The notes: generated by a model not told the origin, from the letters alone. Counted from the stretch's first letter, positions 40,857 through 49,747 are shown. The stretch is DNA of 64,000 nucleotides from Rhizobiaceae bacterium (GCA_016742175.1 JACVCH010000007.1:1-64000); one strand, 5' to 3'. A program made the numbers and translations.

Positions 40857-43295
40857 CTACGTGCCGCGCGGCTTGGCGCGGGCGGTTGCCTGCGCTTCGA
40901 GCGGGTGTTCCGGCCAGACATGCTTCGGGTAGCGGCCGCGCATGTCCGCGCGCACGTCGGCCCACGAGCCGCGCCAGAAGCCGGGCAGGTCCCGCGTCGT
41001 CTGGATCGGCCGGTGGGCCGGTGACAGGAGTTCGAGCGTCATCGGCACGGTGCCGCTGGCGATCGAGGGATGGGCGTCGAGGCCAAAGAGTTCCTGCACG
41101 CGGATCGCCAGAACCGGCCAGTCGGCGTCGTAGCGGATCGGCAAGCGGCTGCCGGACGGCGCGTCGTAATGCGTCGGCGCGAGGGCTTCGAGCTTGCGGT
41201 GGAGTTCGTAGGGGACGAGCGACATCAGGCCGTTGTGAAGGGCCGAGCCGGGAAGGCGGGCAAGGTTCGCCTCGCCGGTGAGGAAGGGGAGGAGCCAGTC
41301 GTCGAGACGGGCGAGAAGCGATCCGTCGCCGACATCCGGCCACGGATCGCCAAGGCCGCGATGGAGCCAGCCGAGGCGGGCGCGCAGGGTCTCGGTCGAC
41401 TTGTCCCAAGGCAGGATGGCGATGCCGTGCTGGCGGATCGCGTCGAGGATCGCGCGGTTGGCATCGGCGCCTTTCGGCGCGGGCAACTGGCGCTCGGCCA
41501 GCACGATGGCGCCGAGGCGCTCGGTCTCGCGCACGCGGACTGATCCCCTGGCGGCGTCGAACTGGGTTTCGCGGGCGATTTCGATGCGGTCGGAAAGGGC
41601 GGAGCGGATGTCGTCCTCGGTGATGGCGACCGCCGAGGCGATGCGGGCGTTCTGGGCGCGCCCCTGAAGATCGGCGACGACGAGGAAGGGGGCGGATGCG
41701 AGGGAATCGGACGCGTCGATGGTGCCGCCGCGGCCGTTGGCGAGGACGAAATGGCCGTGCGCGCCGCGGGCTTTGGCGACGCGGTCGGGGTAGGCGAGGA
41801 GGAGGGTGGCGCCGGGGGAGAGGGCGGTGTCTGGTCTCGTCGGGGAAGACCCCAGCCGTTTCGCCAGTTCCCGCGCCGCATCCGCGCGCTGGCCTTTTTC
41901 GCCGGCAAAGCGGCGCAGGCGCGTTTCGAGGTCGATGCTGGTGCCGCCGAGGCCGCGTTCGGTCAAAAGGACGGCGAGGCGGGCGGCGAGGCGGGGGTCG
42001 GGGGCTTCGGCGACCATGTGGGCGAGGCGGATGGGGAGCGCCAGCTTGCGCATGCGGTTGCCGGCGTCGGTCAGCCGGCCCTCCGCGTCGAGCGCGCCGA
42101 GGCTGGCGAGGAGGGTCCGGGCCTCGGCGAGGGCGGGCGCGGGCGGCGGGTCGAGGAAGGCGAGGGTGGCGGGATCGGTGACGCCGAAGGCGGCGGCGTC
42201 GAGGAGAAGGCCGGATAGGTCGGCCTCAAGGATTTCGGGCGTCGAGAAGGGCGCGAGCGATGCGGTCTGCTCGGCACGCCAGAGCCGGATCGCGATGCCG
42301 GGTTCGGTGCGGCCGGCACGGCCCGCGCGCTGGTCGGCCGAGGCGCGCGAGGCGCGCACGGTCTCGAGCCGCGTCAGGCCGGTCGCGGGCTCGAATTTCG
42401 GCACGCGTGAGAGGCCGGAATCGATGACGATGCGCACGCCGTCGATGGTGATCGAGGTTTCGGCGATGGAGGTGGCGAGCACGATCTTGCGCCGGCCGGG
42501 CGCGGGCGGGCGAATCGCCTCGTCCTGCGCCTTGCCGACGAGCCCGCCGTAAAGCGCGATGATGTCGCAATCGGCGGCGATACGGCCTTCGAGCCTTTCG
42601 GCAGTGCGCTCGATCTCGCGCTGGCCGGGGAGGAAGGCGAGGATGCTGCCGGTCTCCTCAGCCATTGCCGCGCGGATGGCGTCCGCAATCGCGTCCTCGA
42701 TCGGGACGGTGGACGGCCGGTCGCGGTGGTGGATCTCGACGGGAAAGCTGCGGCCTTCGCTGGTGATGACGGGCGCGTCGCCAAGAAGCGATGCGACGCG
42801 CGCGCCGTCGATCGTGGCGGACATGACGAGGAGCTTCAGGTCCGGACGCAGCGCGCCGGCGACGTCGAGCGCCAGCGCAAGGCCGAAATCGCCGTCGAGC
42901 GAGCGCTCGTGGAATTCGTCGAAGAGGACCGCGGAAATGCCGGAAAGCTCGGGATCGTCGAGGATCATGCGGGCGAGGATGCCCTCGGTAACGACGAGGA
43001 TGCGGGTCTTCGGGCCGGACTTCGAATCCATGCGCATCGCATAGCCGACCGTGCCGCCGACCTCCTCGCCGATAAGGCTCGCCATGCGCCGCGCGGCGGC
43101 GCGGGCGGCGAGGCGGCGCGGTTCGAGGAGGAGGATGCGGCCGGTGCGGGCGAAGCCCGATTGCAGGAGGTGGAGCGGGACGAGCGTCGTCTTACCGGCG
43201 CCGGGCGGGGCGACGAGCACGGCCTTTCCGGCGGTCGAAAGCGCGGCGGAGAGTTCGTCCAGGACCTCGCTGACGGGCAGGCGCGGCAGGCTCAT
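40857..43295 (-). CDS. hrpB: ATP-dependent helicase HrpB
   Basis: DEAH-type RNA helicase of 812 residues; physiological role poorly known. Walker A APPGAGKTTLVPLHLL, the DEAH-box variant DEFHERSLDGD, motif III MSATIDG, motif V TSIAETSITIDGV and motif VI QRAGRAGRTEPG are all visible, followed by the HrpB-specific C-terminal domain (GLDAHPSIASGTVPMTLELLSPAHRPIQTT). The start codon overlaps the stop of the upstream ABC ATPase gene (ATGA). Confidence 0.95.
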   Translation of the reverse strand: MSLPRLPVSEVLDELSAALSTAGKAVLVAPPGAGKTTLVPLHLLQSGFARTGRILLLEPRRLAARAAARRMASLIGEEVGGTVGYAMRMDSKSGPKTRILVVTEGILARMILDDPELSGISAVLFDEFHERSLDGDFGLALALDVAGALRPDLKLLVMSATIDGARVASLLGDAPVITSEGRSFPVEIHHRDRPSTVPIEDAIADAIRAAMAEETGSILAFLPGQREIERTAERLEGRIAADCDIIALYGGLVGKAQDEAIRPPAPGRRKIVLATSIAETSITIDGVRIVIDSGLSRVPKFEPATGLTRLETVRASRASADQRAGRAGRTEPGIAIRLWRAEQTASLAPFSTPEILEADLSGLLLDAAAFGVTDPATLAFLDPPPAPALAEARTLLASLGALDAEGRLTDAGNRMRKLALPIRLAHMVAEAPDPRLAARLAVLLTERGLGGTSIDLETRLRRFAGEKGQRADAARELAKRLGSSPTRPDTALSPGATLLLAYPDRVAKARGAHGHFVLANGRGGTIDASDSLASAPFLVVADLQGRAQNARIASAVAITEDDIRSALSDRIEIARETQFDAARGSVRVRETERLGAIVLAERQLPAPKGADANRAILDAIRQHGIAILPWDKSTETLRARLGWLHRGLGDPWPDVGDGSLLARLDDWLLPFLTGEANLARLPGSALHNGLMSLVPYELHRKLEALAPTHYDAPSGSRLPIRYDADWPVLAIRVQELFGLDAHPSIASGTVPMTLELLSPAHRPIQTTRDLPGFWRGSWADVRADMRGRYPKHVWPEHPLEAQATARAKPRGT

Positions 43296-43933
43296 GCGTC
43301 CTCGCCGATGGTGACGACCGGCCCGCCGGCGGCACGCGCATCGGCCTCGTCATGCGTGACCAGGATGACGGGCAACATCGCCGCGCGGGCCTTGGCGAAG
43401 ACGAGGTCGCGGATCTGCGCGCGCAAGCCGGCATCGAGCTTCGAGAAGGGCTCGTCGAGCAGCATCATGCGCGGCTCGGACACGAGCGTGCGGGCGAGCG
43501 CGACGCGCGCCTTCTGCCCGCCGGAGAGCGTCGCCGGATCACCGTCGCCATAATCGGCGAGGCCGACATCGGCGAGCGCGGCTGCGGCCTGTTCGAGGCG
43601 GGCGGCGCGGCCCTTGATGTTCGCCGGCAAAGCGAAGGCGACGTTGCCGGCGACGGACATGTGCGGGAAGAGGAGCGGGTCCTGGAAGAGGAGGCCGGCG
43701 TGACGGTCCTCGGCGGGAAGGCTCGTGATCTCGGCATCGCCGGAATAAACGCGGCCGGAGGCCGAGAATTCAGCCGCGAGGAAACCGCCGATATAGGCGA
43801 GGAGCGTCGATTTGCCGGAACCGGAAGCGCCCATGACGGTCAGCGTCTCGCCGGGCGCGACGCGCGCGGAAATCGCCAGCAGGGGACGCTGGCCGAGCGC
43901 GATCGTGATGGCGTCGAGCGTCAGCCCGTTCAT
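43292..43933 (-). CDS. ynjD: YnjD-type ABC transporter ATP-binding protein
   Basis: ATPase of an uptake ABC system with YnjB and YnjC; the substrate of YnjBCD systems is not established. The 213-residue protein has Walker A GASGSGKST (35-43), GLLFQDPLLFPHMSV, signature LSGGQKARVALARTL, Walker B MMLLDEPFSKLD and the switch histidine in LVTHDEADA. It ends in a four-base overlap with hrpB. Confidence 0.87.
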   Translation of the reverse strand: MNGLTLDAITIALGQRPLLAISARVAPGETLTVMGASGSGKSTLLAYIGGFLAAEFSASGRVYSGDAEITSLPAEDRHAGLLFQDPLLFPHMSVAGNVAFALPANIKGRAARLEQAAAALADVGLADYGDGDPATLSGGQKARVALARTLVSEPRMMLLDEPFSKLDAGLRAQIRDLVFAKARAAMLPVILVTHDEADARAAGGPVVTIGEDA

Positions 43934-43942
43934 GTCCGTTCC

Positions 43943-45649
43943 TCAACTCTGCATGGCGCGGCGATGGCGAAATAGCAGGGCGGGGAGGGCAATCGCAATG
44001 GCGAAGCCGATCGCGGGCAGGAGCATCTGCAGGAAGGCGTAGATGCCGATCGTGCGCCGCGCACCGCCCGAGGCGAGCGCGACGGCCTCGGTGGTGATGG
44101 TGGGCAGGCGCCCGGCGCCGATGAGCAGCGTCGGCAGGTACTGCCCGACCGAGACCGCGAAGCCGACGGCGGCGGCGGTGAGGATCGGGCGCGCGAGCAT
44201 CGGCAGGCGGATGGCGAGGAGCGTGCGCCAGCGGCGCTTGCCGAGGCCGGCCGCGACGGCCTCATAGCGCCGGTCGAAGGCGCGCCAGGGGTCGGAGAGC
44301 GACAGGAAGACATAGGGCAGGACGAAGATGAGGTGCGCGAGCACCAGCCCGGAAAAACTGGCGACGAAGCCGACCGACAGGAACAGGAATTGCAGGCCGA
44401 ACAGGAAGGCGACCTGCGGCACGATCAGCGGCAGGTAGATGAAGGCGAGTGCCTTGCGCCCGCCGGTGCGGCCGGTATCGCGCTCGCGCAGGAGACAGAG
44501 CAGGGTCAGAAGGATGGCGATGAGTGTCGAGAGCGTCGCGGCGGCGAGCGTCGTCGCCAGCGGCCCTGCGACGCGCGGCAGCGTCTCCATCCAGGGCTGG
44601 AGCATGAAGGTGGAGGGCAGGGGTTGCGGAAAGGGCCAGAGGCCGGCGACGGACCAGAGGCCGAGCGCGACGAGGCCGGCAAGGACGATGCCTCCCGAGA
44701 GCGTCATCAGGCCGAGGGAGGCGTGGCGAAGGCCGGCATCGCGGCGCAGGCGCGTTCCGCGTGCGCAAAGCGCTTCACGCAGGCGCGCGAAGGCGCGTTC
44801 GACGACGATCCAGAGGCCAAGCGCCGTGAGCACGACGACGAGTTGCAGCAGCGCGCCGGCGGCGGCGACGAAGCGCATCGACAGGTTCTGATCGTTCATC
44901 CAGCCGACGAGGCGGACGGCAAGCGTCGCCGGGATGTTGGGGCCGAGGATGATGGCGACGTCGACGACGGAGGCGGCGAAGGCGACGACGGCGAAGACGG
45001 CGAGCCGGATCTGCCGGTAGATGGCCGGCCAGGCGAGATAGAGAAAGCCGGCGATACGCCCATAGCCGAGCGCGGCGGCGAGCGCGCGGGTCTCGGTGAG
45101 GCGGATTTGCGGTAGGGCGGCGAGCGTGACGAGCAGCAGGAACGGCACTTCCTTGACCACGAGGCCGGCGATGAGCGCCAGCCCGGCCGGGTCGTTGAGG
45201 ACGAGGAGGTCTGGCGGGCGCGTCCAGCCGGTGAGGCCGGGCGAGACGAGCCGCGCGAGAAGGCCGGAAGGCGCGATCAGGAAGGCGAAGCCGAAGGCGG
45301 CGGCCGCGTGCGGAACCGACAGGAGCGGCGAGATCATCGACTGGACGCGCGAAAAGGAGCGCGTGCCGGCCCAGCCGGCGACGAAGAGCATGACGAGGAG
45401 GAGCGAGATGCCGGACGAGACGAGGCCGGTCGTCAGGCTCAGCGTCGCGGAGCGGGCGATGCCCGGCATGGCGAAAAGGGTCGCGAAGGCGTCGGTCGTC
45501 AGCCGCGCGCCGCCCAGCGCCGGGAGATAGCCGAAGGCGGGCAGGATGGTGCCGGCAAGCCCCGCGAGGATCGGCCCCGCGAGGATCGCGACCGTGAGCG
45601 GCGGGCCGAGCCGCGCGATGCGCGCGACGCCGTCTCGCGGCTGGATCAA
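43943..45649 (-). CDS. ynjC: YnjC-type fused ABC permease
   Basis: A 568-residue inner-membrane permease with two tandem binding-protein-dependent transport domains, about 12 hydrophobic helices in all. Each half has an EAA-like loop: ETRALAAALGYGRIAGFLYLAWP in the first and RRYEAVAAGLGKRRWRTLLAIRLP in the second. I prefer the TTG start that forms a TTGA overlap with the ynjB stop; a GTG nine codons upstream would overlap ynjB by 31 bases. Confidence 0.85.
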   Translation of the reverse strand: MIQPRDGVARIARLGPPLTVAILAGPILAGLAGTILPAFGYLPALGGARLTTDAFATLFAMPGIARSATLSLTTGLVSSGISLLLVMLFVAGWAGTRSFSRVQSMISPLLSVPHAAAAFGFAFLIAPSGLLARLVSPGLTGWTRPPDLLVLNDPAGLALIAGLVVKEVPFLLLVTLAALPQIRLTETRALAAALGYGRIAGFLYLAWPAIYRQIRLAVFAVVAFAASVVDVAIILGPNIPATLAVRLVGWMNDQNLSMRFVAAAGALLQLVVVLTALGLWIVVERAFARLREALCARGTRLRRDAGLRHASLGLMTLSGGIVLAGLVALGLWSVAGLWPFPQPLPSTFMLQPWMETLPRVAGPLATTLAAATLSTLIAILLTLLCLLRERDTGRTGGRKALAFIYLPLIVPQVAFLFGLQFLFLSVGFVASFSGLVLAHLIFVLPYVFLSLSDPWRAFDRRYEAVAAGLGKRRWRTLLAIRLPMLARPILTAAAVGFAVSVGQYLPTLLIGAGRLPTITTEAVALASGGARRTIGIYAFLQMLLPAIGFAIAIALPALLFRHRRAMQS

Positions 45650-46869
45650 TTGGCGACGCCGTAGCGCCGGCGCCACTCGTCCTCGATCCGGTCCATCCAG
45701 CTTGGATGCGGCTCGTCGAGCGCGGGACCGAGTTCGTCCGGCGCAAGCGTCGCGATGCCGAGATCGAGCGCATCGAAGCGGGCGCGGTCGTCGGCGTCGA
45801 GCTTGTTCATCGCGAGAACGGTCGGGTCGCCCCAGACGGTCGGGTCCTGCTTGCGGGCCTGCGCTTCGGGCGAAATCAGGAAATCGGCGGTGACGAGCGC
45901 GGCTTCCTTTGCCGACGAATTATAGGGGATCGACACGAAATGCGTATTGGCGAGCGTGCCGCCCGGAAAGGTGAAGGAGCGCACGGTGTCCGGCAGTTCG
46001 CCGTTGGCGATGGCGGAGGACGCTTCGGCGGGATTGAAGGCGAAGATGATGTCGACCTCGTTATCGGCGAGAAGCTGCTTCATGGCCGGATAGTTCTGCG
46101 GATAGGCGCGGCCCTGCCGCCACATCAGCGGATGAAGCTCATCGAGATATTCGAAGACGGGCGCGGCGACCGCATCGAAGCTCGCCTCGTCGACGGGATC
46201 GAGCAGGACGGCGCGGTCGGCGACCTTCTCCGAAAGAACCTGCTTGACGAAGGACGAGCCGATGAAGTCCGGCGGCTGCGGGTAGGAGAAGCGGCCCGGA
46301 TGCTGGCGCGCCCATTGCAGGAGTTCGTCGGCCGATTGGGGCAGGGTGTCGGTTGGCGTGTTGGCCTCGTCGTGGAAGAAGACGAGCTTGGTCATGCCCC
46401 ACGGGCTTTCCAGCCCCTCGACGGGAACGGTGAAATCGGTGCGGATGGTCGTCTGCGTCTCGAAGTCGACGAAGCGCCAGTTGGGCAGGTCCTCCGCCCA
46501 GCCGGGGGCGAACAGGAGCGACTGCTCCTTCATCGAGGCGAAGTTCTCGCCATTGATCCAGATCAGGTCGATCGTGCCGTCATCGTCGCGGCCGGCCGCC
46601 TTTTCCGCGACCACCGTCGCGACCGCATTGGCGGTGTCGTCGAGCTTCACATGGACGAGTTCGACGCTGTAGCGCTTTTCAAGCTCGCCGGCCGTCCACT
46701 CGATGTAGGAATTGATGTTGGGCGAGCCGCCCCAGGCGTTGAAATAGACGGTCTGGCCGCGTGCGGCCTCGATGACGGCGTCCCAGTTCTTCGGGTCCGG
46801 GTCGGCCGCGACGGCAGGCAGAACGGAAAGGGCCGCGAGACATGTCGCGGCGGCGAAAAGTCGGTTCAT
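45646..46869 (-). CDS. ynjB: YnjB-type ABC transporter substrate-binding protein
   Basis: Periplasmic binding protein of 407 residues with a signal peptide (MNRLFAAATCLAALSVLPAVAA). The mature N terminus GQTVYFNAWGGSPNINSYIEWTAGEL and DLIWINGENFASMKEQSLLF are characteristic of the YnjB family of extracellular solute-binding proteins. FALLMTAPV-type lipidation is absent. GGGAG lies nine bases before the ATG, and a GTG codon directly before it is less likely to be used. First gene of the ynjBCD-hrpB-actSR run. Confidence 0.87.
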   Translation of the reverse strand: MNRLFAAATCLAALSVLPAVAADPDPKNWDAVIEAARGQTVYFNAWGGSPNINSYIEWTAGELEKRYSVELVHVKLDDTANAVATVVAEKAAGRDDDGTIDLIWINGENFASMKEQSLLFAPGWAEDLPNWRFVDFETQTTIRTDFTVPVEGLESPWGMTKLVFFHDEANTPTDTLPQSADELLQWARQHPGRFSYPQPPDFIGSSFVKQVLSEKVADRAVLLDPVDEASFDAVAAPVFEYLDELHPLMWRQGRAYPQNYPAMKQLLADNEVDIIFAFNPAEASSAIANGELPDTVRSFTFPGGTLANTHFVSIPYNSSAKEAALVTADFLISPEAQARKQDPTVWGDPTVLAMNKLDADDRARFDALDLGIATLAPDELGPALDEPHPSWMDRIEDEWRRRYGVAN

Positions 46870-46986
46870 CACCGGGCACTCCCATCATCGGCCAGGTTCA
46901 ATTGCGGTCGATTGAGCATGGCGTCCGGCAGAGCGTCAACGCACGAAGACGGCGCGATTCCTCACCATGGCGTGAGACGGGCGCGA

Positions 46987-47112
46987 TCAGCTATCGGGCT
47001 GGTAGGCCCACCAGATCGACCAGACGACGGCGGCCAAGGCGGCGATGAGGCCGAGCCACTGGAACGCGTTCAAGGTGGCGAGATAGTCGAGAAGGGGCTG
47101 AAGATAGGTGAT
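46987..47112 (-). CDS. Possible 41-residue single-pass membrane peptide with no ordinary start codon
   Basis: The frame reads (I/M)TYLQPLLDYLATLNAFQ, then WLGLIAALAAVVWSIWWAYQ and ends PDS before a TGA. Codon choice is strongly G/C at third positions, like real genes here, and the hydrophobic stretch would span the membrane once. GGGGGAG lies eight bases before the first codon listed, which is ATC. No ATG, GTG or TTG occurs at a useful place in frame. It may use a rare start, be a relic, or be chance. Confidence 0.35.
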   Translation of the reverse strand: MTYLQPLLDYLATLNAFQWLGLIAALAAVVWSIWWAYQPDS

Positions 47113-47199
47113 GGTCTGAACTCCCCCGCCATGCTGCCATCGACCGACAGTCAAATGATTGCGGGAGCGCTTAGCGCGAACCGGCCGAATCCACTATAA

Positions 47200-47240
47200 A
47201 CAAAGACATTGGGCGGCCCGATCGGACCGCCCAATGTCCA
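47200..47240 (-). terminator. Terminator of the bfd-bfr operon
   Basis: Long stem GACATTGGGCGGTCC/GGGCCGCCCAATGTC around GATC, with one mismatch, followed on the minus strand by TTTGTTT. About 20 bases after the bfr stop. Confidence 0.75.
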
Positions 47241-47258
47241 AAAAAATCAGAAACTTGC

Positions 47259-47744
47259 CTATTCGGCGTCGTTCGCCGGCTCGGCGTTGAGCTGGCCGTA
47301 TTTCTCGTCGCCGAGCTGCTTGAGCAGATCGAGCTGGGTTTCGAGGAAGTCGATATGGCCTTCTTCGTCGGCCAGCAGTTCCTCGAACAGCTTCATGGTG
47401 ACGTAGTCGCCCATTTCCTGGCAGATTTCGCGCGACTTCTTGTAGGAGGTGCGGGCGTCGTATTCGCCGGCGAGGTCGGCCTCGAGCACTTCCTTGACGT
47501 TCTGGCCGATGCGCAAGGCGCCGACCTTCTGCAGGTTCGGGTGGCCTTCGAGGAAGATGATGCGCTCGATGATCCTGTCGGCGTGGTGCATTTCCTCGAT
47601 GGATTCGGCGCGCTCCTTCTTGGCGAGCTTGCCGTAGCCCCAGTCGTCGAGGAGCCGGTAGTGCAGCCAGTACTGGTTTACCGCGCCGAGTTCCAGAAAG
47701 AGGGCTTCGTTAAGCCGCTCGATGATCCTTGGTTCGCCCTTCAT
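47259..47744 (-). CDS. bfr: Bacterioferritin
   Basis: Heme-containing 24-mer that oxidises and stores iron. The 161-residue protein carries the ferroxidase ligands Glu18, Glu51, His54, and E-x-x-H at 127-130 ([11 protein letters not shown]), and the heme-ligating Met52 in [16 protein letters not shown]. The ATG lies 35 bases inside the end of bfd, so translation of the two is coupled. Confidence 0.95.
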   Translation of the reverse strand: MKGEPRIIERLNEALFLELGAVNQYWLHYRLLDDWGYGKLAKKERAESIEEMHHADRIIERIIFLEGHPNLQKVGALRIGQNVKEVLEADLAGEYDARTSYKKSREICQEMGDYVTMKLFEELLADEEGHIDFLETQLDLLKQLGDEKYGQLNAEPANDAE

Positions 47745-48021
47745 GGCTCATGCTCCCGAATTGATCGCGCAGACCGCGCACGCGATCCAGATATGTAACG
47801 ACCTCGTCGCCGCTGTCTACCGATCGCCGATGATATTCCTCGGTGACACGGATGATCGTCTCGACGACGTTCGGGAAGCAACCGCAGCAGCGACCGCGCT
47901 GCTGGAGCGAATGATAGACCTTGGCCGGCACGATGAGCTGCCACGGATCGGCGTCCAGAAGCGAGACGATGGCCGCCTCGATTTCCTTGAGCGTGATGAC
48001 GTTGCAGCTACAGACAAGCAT
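47710..48021 (-). CDS. bfd: Bacterioferritin-associated ferredoxin
   Basis: [2Fe-2S] ferredoxin that reduces the iron core of Bfr and releases iron. The 103-residue protein begins [10 protein letters not shown] and has the four ligands Cys4, Cys6, Cys45 and Cys48 (CxC and CCGC), the Bfd pattern, followed by a longer C-terminal tail than Escherichia coli Bfd (64 residues). The open frame upstream of the ATG is not ferredoxin-like. Promoter and iron operators lie in the roughly 210 bp before it. Confidence 0.9.
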   Translation of the reverse strand: MLVCSCNVITLKEIEAAIVSLLDADPWQLIVPAKVYHSLQQRGRCCGCFPNVVETIIRVTEEYHRRSVDSGDEVVTYLDRVRGLRDQFGSMSHEGRTKDHRAA

Positions 48022-48204
48022 TGCGAATGCGACCCTGATCCTGACTGGCGCGTCCGGATCGGGGGAGCCGCGACCGTCCGCCGACGGGATCGCCGGGGAT
48101 GTCGGGGCAGTCCACCCGGGTTCAAGGCCCGGACTTCGCCTCGCGGCCGACAAGCGGCCACGCCTCTTACAAAAGCATTCACCCGCCGCTTGTCAATGCA
48201 AACC

Positions 48205-48219
48205 TGACTGATTTGATCA
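48205..48219 (-). promoter_or_regulatory. Possible RirA-type (TGA-N9-TCA) operator before bfd
   Basis: TGACTGATTTGATCA fits TGA-N9-TCA, the iron-responsive operator of rhizobia, and lies two bases from the Irr-type box. The motif has only six fixed bases, so chance occurrence is possible. Confidence 0.4.
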
Positions 48220-48221
48220 AG

Positions 48222-48236
48222 TTGGAATCGTTCTAA
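48222..48236 (-). promoter_or_regulatory. Irr-type iron control element before bfd-bfr
   Basis: Read on the minus strand: TTAGAA-CGA-TTCCAA, one mismatch from TTAGAA-N3-TTCTAA. Irr is the heme-responsive regulator of bfr in several rhizobia. A TTGACA (-35-like) and TTTGTA (-10-like, 17 bases apart) follow within 50 bases. The box overlaps the stop codon of the small upstream gene. Confidence 0.55.
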
Positions 48237-48403
48237 GGACGGTCGTCGGTCTCGTCGCGATACTGCTCGCGGGTGCCGCGCACCTGCGCGTCGCGCTCGC
48301 TGCGGGAGAGCTTGCGGCGGGTCAGGAGCGCATAGGCGATGGCGGCGGCGAGAACGAGCGGGGCGAGGATTGTCACGAAGGACCATTCGAAGGATTCAAA
48401 CAT
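48233..48403 (-). CDS. Small single-pass membrane protein, unknown function
   Basis: A 56-residue product, MFESFEWSFVTILAPLVL followed by AAAIAYALLTRRKLSRSERD and an acidic-basic tail ending DDRP. One N-terminal transmembrane helix with a positively charged cytoplasmic tail is clear. The ATG has GGAG seven bases upstream and codon use matches neighbouring genes, so it is probably real. It does not resemble CcoQ or other named small proteins well enough to name. Its stop overlaps the Irr-type box. Confidence 0.65.
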   Translation of the reverse strand: MFESFEWSFVTILAPLVLAAAIAYALLTRRKLSRSERDAQVRGTREQYRDETDDRP

Positions 48404-48457
48404 GGTTCGGCTCCTTTACGTAACGAAACGCGACGGGAGCCCTGCCCGTTCCAATCC

Positions 48458-48487
48458 ATGAAAAAGGCGGCCCGGAGGCCGCCTTTG
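48458..48487 (-). terminator. Terminator after the sugar dehydrogenase gene
   Basis: On the minus strand AAAGGCGGCC-TCCG-GGCCGCC followed by TTTTT, about 20 bases after the stop codon. Confidence 0.85.
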
Positions 48488-48508
48488 AGATCGTCATGCG
48501 TGCGGAGG

Positions 48509-49747
48509 TCAGTCGGCCGCTCCGGCGACGCGCAGGATGGTCGAGGCGCCGCTGTCGCGATCCTCGGTGACGGCATAGATTGCGCCGTCGGGGCCGACGC
48601 GAACGTCGCGGATGCGCGCTTCGAGCGGAATGCGCGCTTCGCTCGCGACCTGGTCGCCTTCCAGTTGGAGGATGACGAGGCCCTGAGTGACGAGACCGCC
48701 GATGAGGATCGCGCCTTCCCATTCGGGGAATTCAGCGCCCTCGTAGACGTCCATGCCGGACGGGCCGATGACCGGGTCCCAGTAGTAGACGGGCTGTTCC
48801 ATGCCATCCATCTGGGTGACGCCCTCGCCGACCGGCGCGCCGCTATAGGCGACGCCGTAGGTGATGGTCGGCCAGCCGTAATTGAGGCCGGCCTCCGGCA
48901 TGTTCAGCTCGTCGCCGCCCTTCGGGCCGTGCTCGACGGTCCACAGGCGCCCTTCGCCGTCGAGCGTGGCCGACTGCAGGTTGCGGTGGCCGTAGCTGTA
49001 GATTTCCGGCTGTGCGCCCTCCTCGTCGATGAAGGGATTGCCCTCGAAGGGCTCGCCGTCGAGCGTGACGCGGAAGATCTTGCCGAGCCCGCTTTCCAGA
49101 TCCTGCGCTTGGTCGCGGATCGGCTCGTCCGAGCGCTCGCCGACGGTGATGTAGAGCGCGTTGTCGTCGGTGATCTCGAGGCGCGAGCCGAAATGCATGT
49201 CGCCGTCATAGCTCGGCATCTGCTGGAAGATGACCTCGACATCCTCGAGCGCGCCGCCGTTTTCCTCGTCTGTGACCAGCGTCGCGGAGGCGACCGAGGT
49301 GCCGTTGCCGTCATCGCGCGGTTCGGAGAAGGAGAAGAAGATGCGGTTGGATTCCTCGAAATCGGGCGCGAGGATCACGTCGAGGAGACCGCCCTGGCCG
49401 GCTGCGGCGACTTCCGGCACGCCGGCGATTTCGGCGCCGACCTCGCCTTCGGGCGTGACGATGTGCATCGCGCCGTCCTTGGCGGTGACGAGCATGCGCC
49501 CGTCCGGCAGGAACTCCATCGCCCACAGATGCGGCAGGCCCTCGGCGATGGTCTGGACCTCGACCTCAGGCATCTCCGCCGGCTGGTCGGCGCGGGTCTG
49601 CTCGGGGAAGGCGGGTTCCTGGTCCGGCGCGTTGGGTTCGGCGGTCTCGACCGGGCCGGCGCCATCCTGCGCGAAGGCGGCGGGACCGGCGATGAGCCCG
49701 ACCGCGAGGACGGTCGAGGCGAGAAGGCGGGTTGTGAGATTGGACAT
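48509..49747 (-). CDS. Secreted PQQ-dependent aldose sugar dehydrogenase-like protein
   Basis: Six-bladed beta-propeller of the glucose/sorbosone dehydrogenase family, periplasmic. The 412-residue precursor has a signal peptide ending GPAAFAQDG, an acidic Pro/Glu-rich linker, then the propeller with LPHLWAMEFLPDGRMLVTAKDGAMHIV, YSYGHRNLQSATLD, LWTVEHGPKGGDELNMPEAGLNYGWPTITYG and the C-terminal DVRVGPDGAIYAVTED, matching soluble aldose dehydrogenase (YliI) proteins. Whether it uses PQQ here is assumed. Start ATG has GGGAG upstream; a longer open frame has no support. Confidence 0.9.
   Translation of the reverse strand: MSNLTTRLLASTVLAVGLIAGPAAFAQDGAGPVETAEPNAPDQEPAFPEQTRADQPAEMPEVEVQTIAEGLPHLWAMEFLPDGRMLVTAKDGAMHIVTPEGEVGAEIAGVPEVAAAGQGGLLDVILAPDFEESNRIFFSFSEPRDDGNGTSVASATLVTDEENGGALEDVEVIFQQMPSYDGDMHFGSRLEITDDNALYITVGERSDEPIRDQAQDLESGLGKIFRVTLDGEPFEGNPFIDEEGAQPEIYSYGHRNLQSATLDGEGRLWTVEHGPKGGDELNMPEAGLNYGWPTITYGVAYSGAPVGEGVTQMDGMEQPVYYWDPVIGPSGMDVYEGAEFPEWEGAILIGGLVTQGLVILQLEGDQVASEARIPLEARIRDVRVGPDGAIYAVTEDRDSGASTILRVAGAAD

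Larger units (their letters stand above)
46870..47258. other. Spacer between ynjB and bfr
   Basis: 389 bp that hold a possible 41-residue membrane peptide and the bfr terminator, described separately. In the rest I see no gene; the sequence just upstream of ynjB is the presumed promoter region of that operon. Confidence 0.5.

Noticed and set aside
46870-46990. A possible TPP riboswitch before ynjB, suggested by TTGAACCTGG on the minus strand
   Set aside because: The paired CTGAGA box and the GCGTAGGGA end are absent, so only a short fragment of the thi-box pattern is matched.
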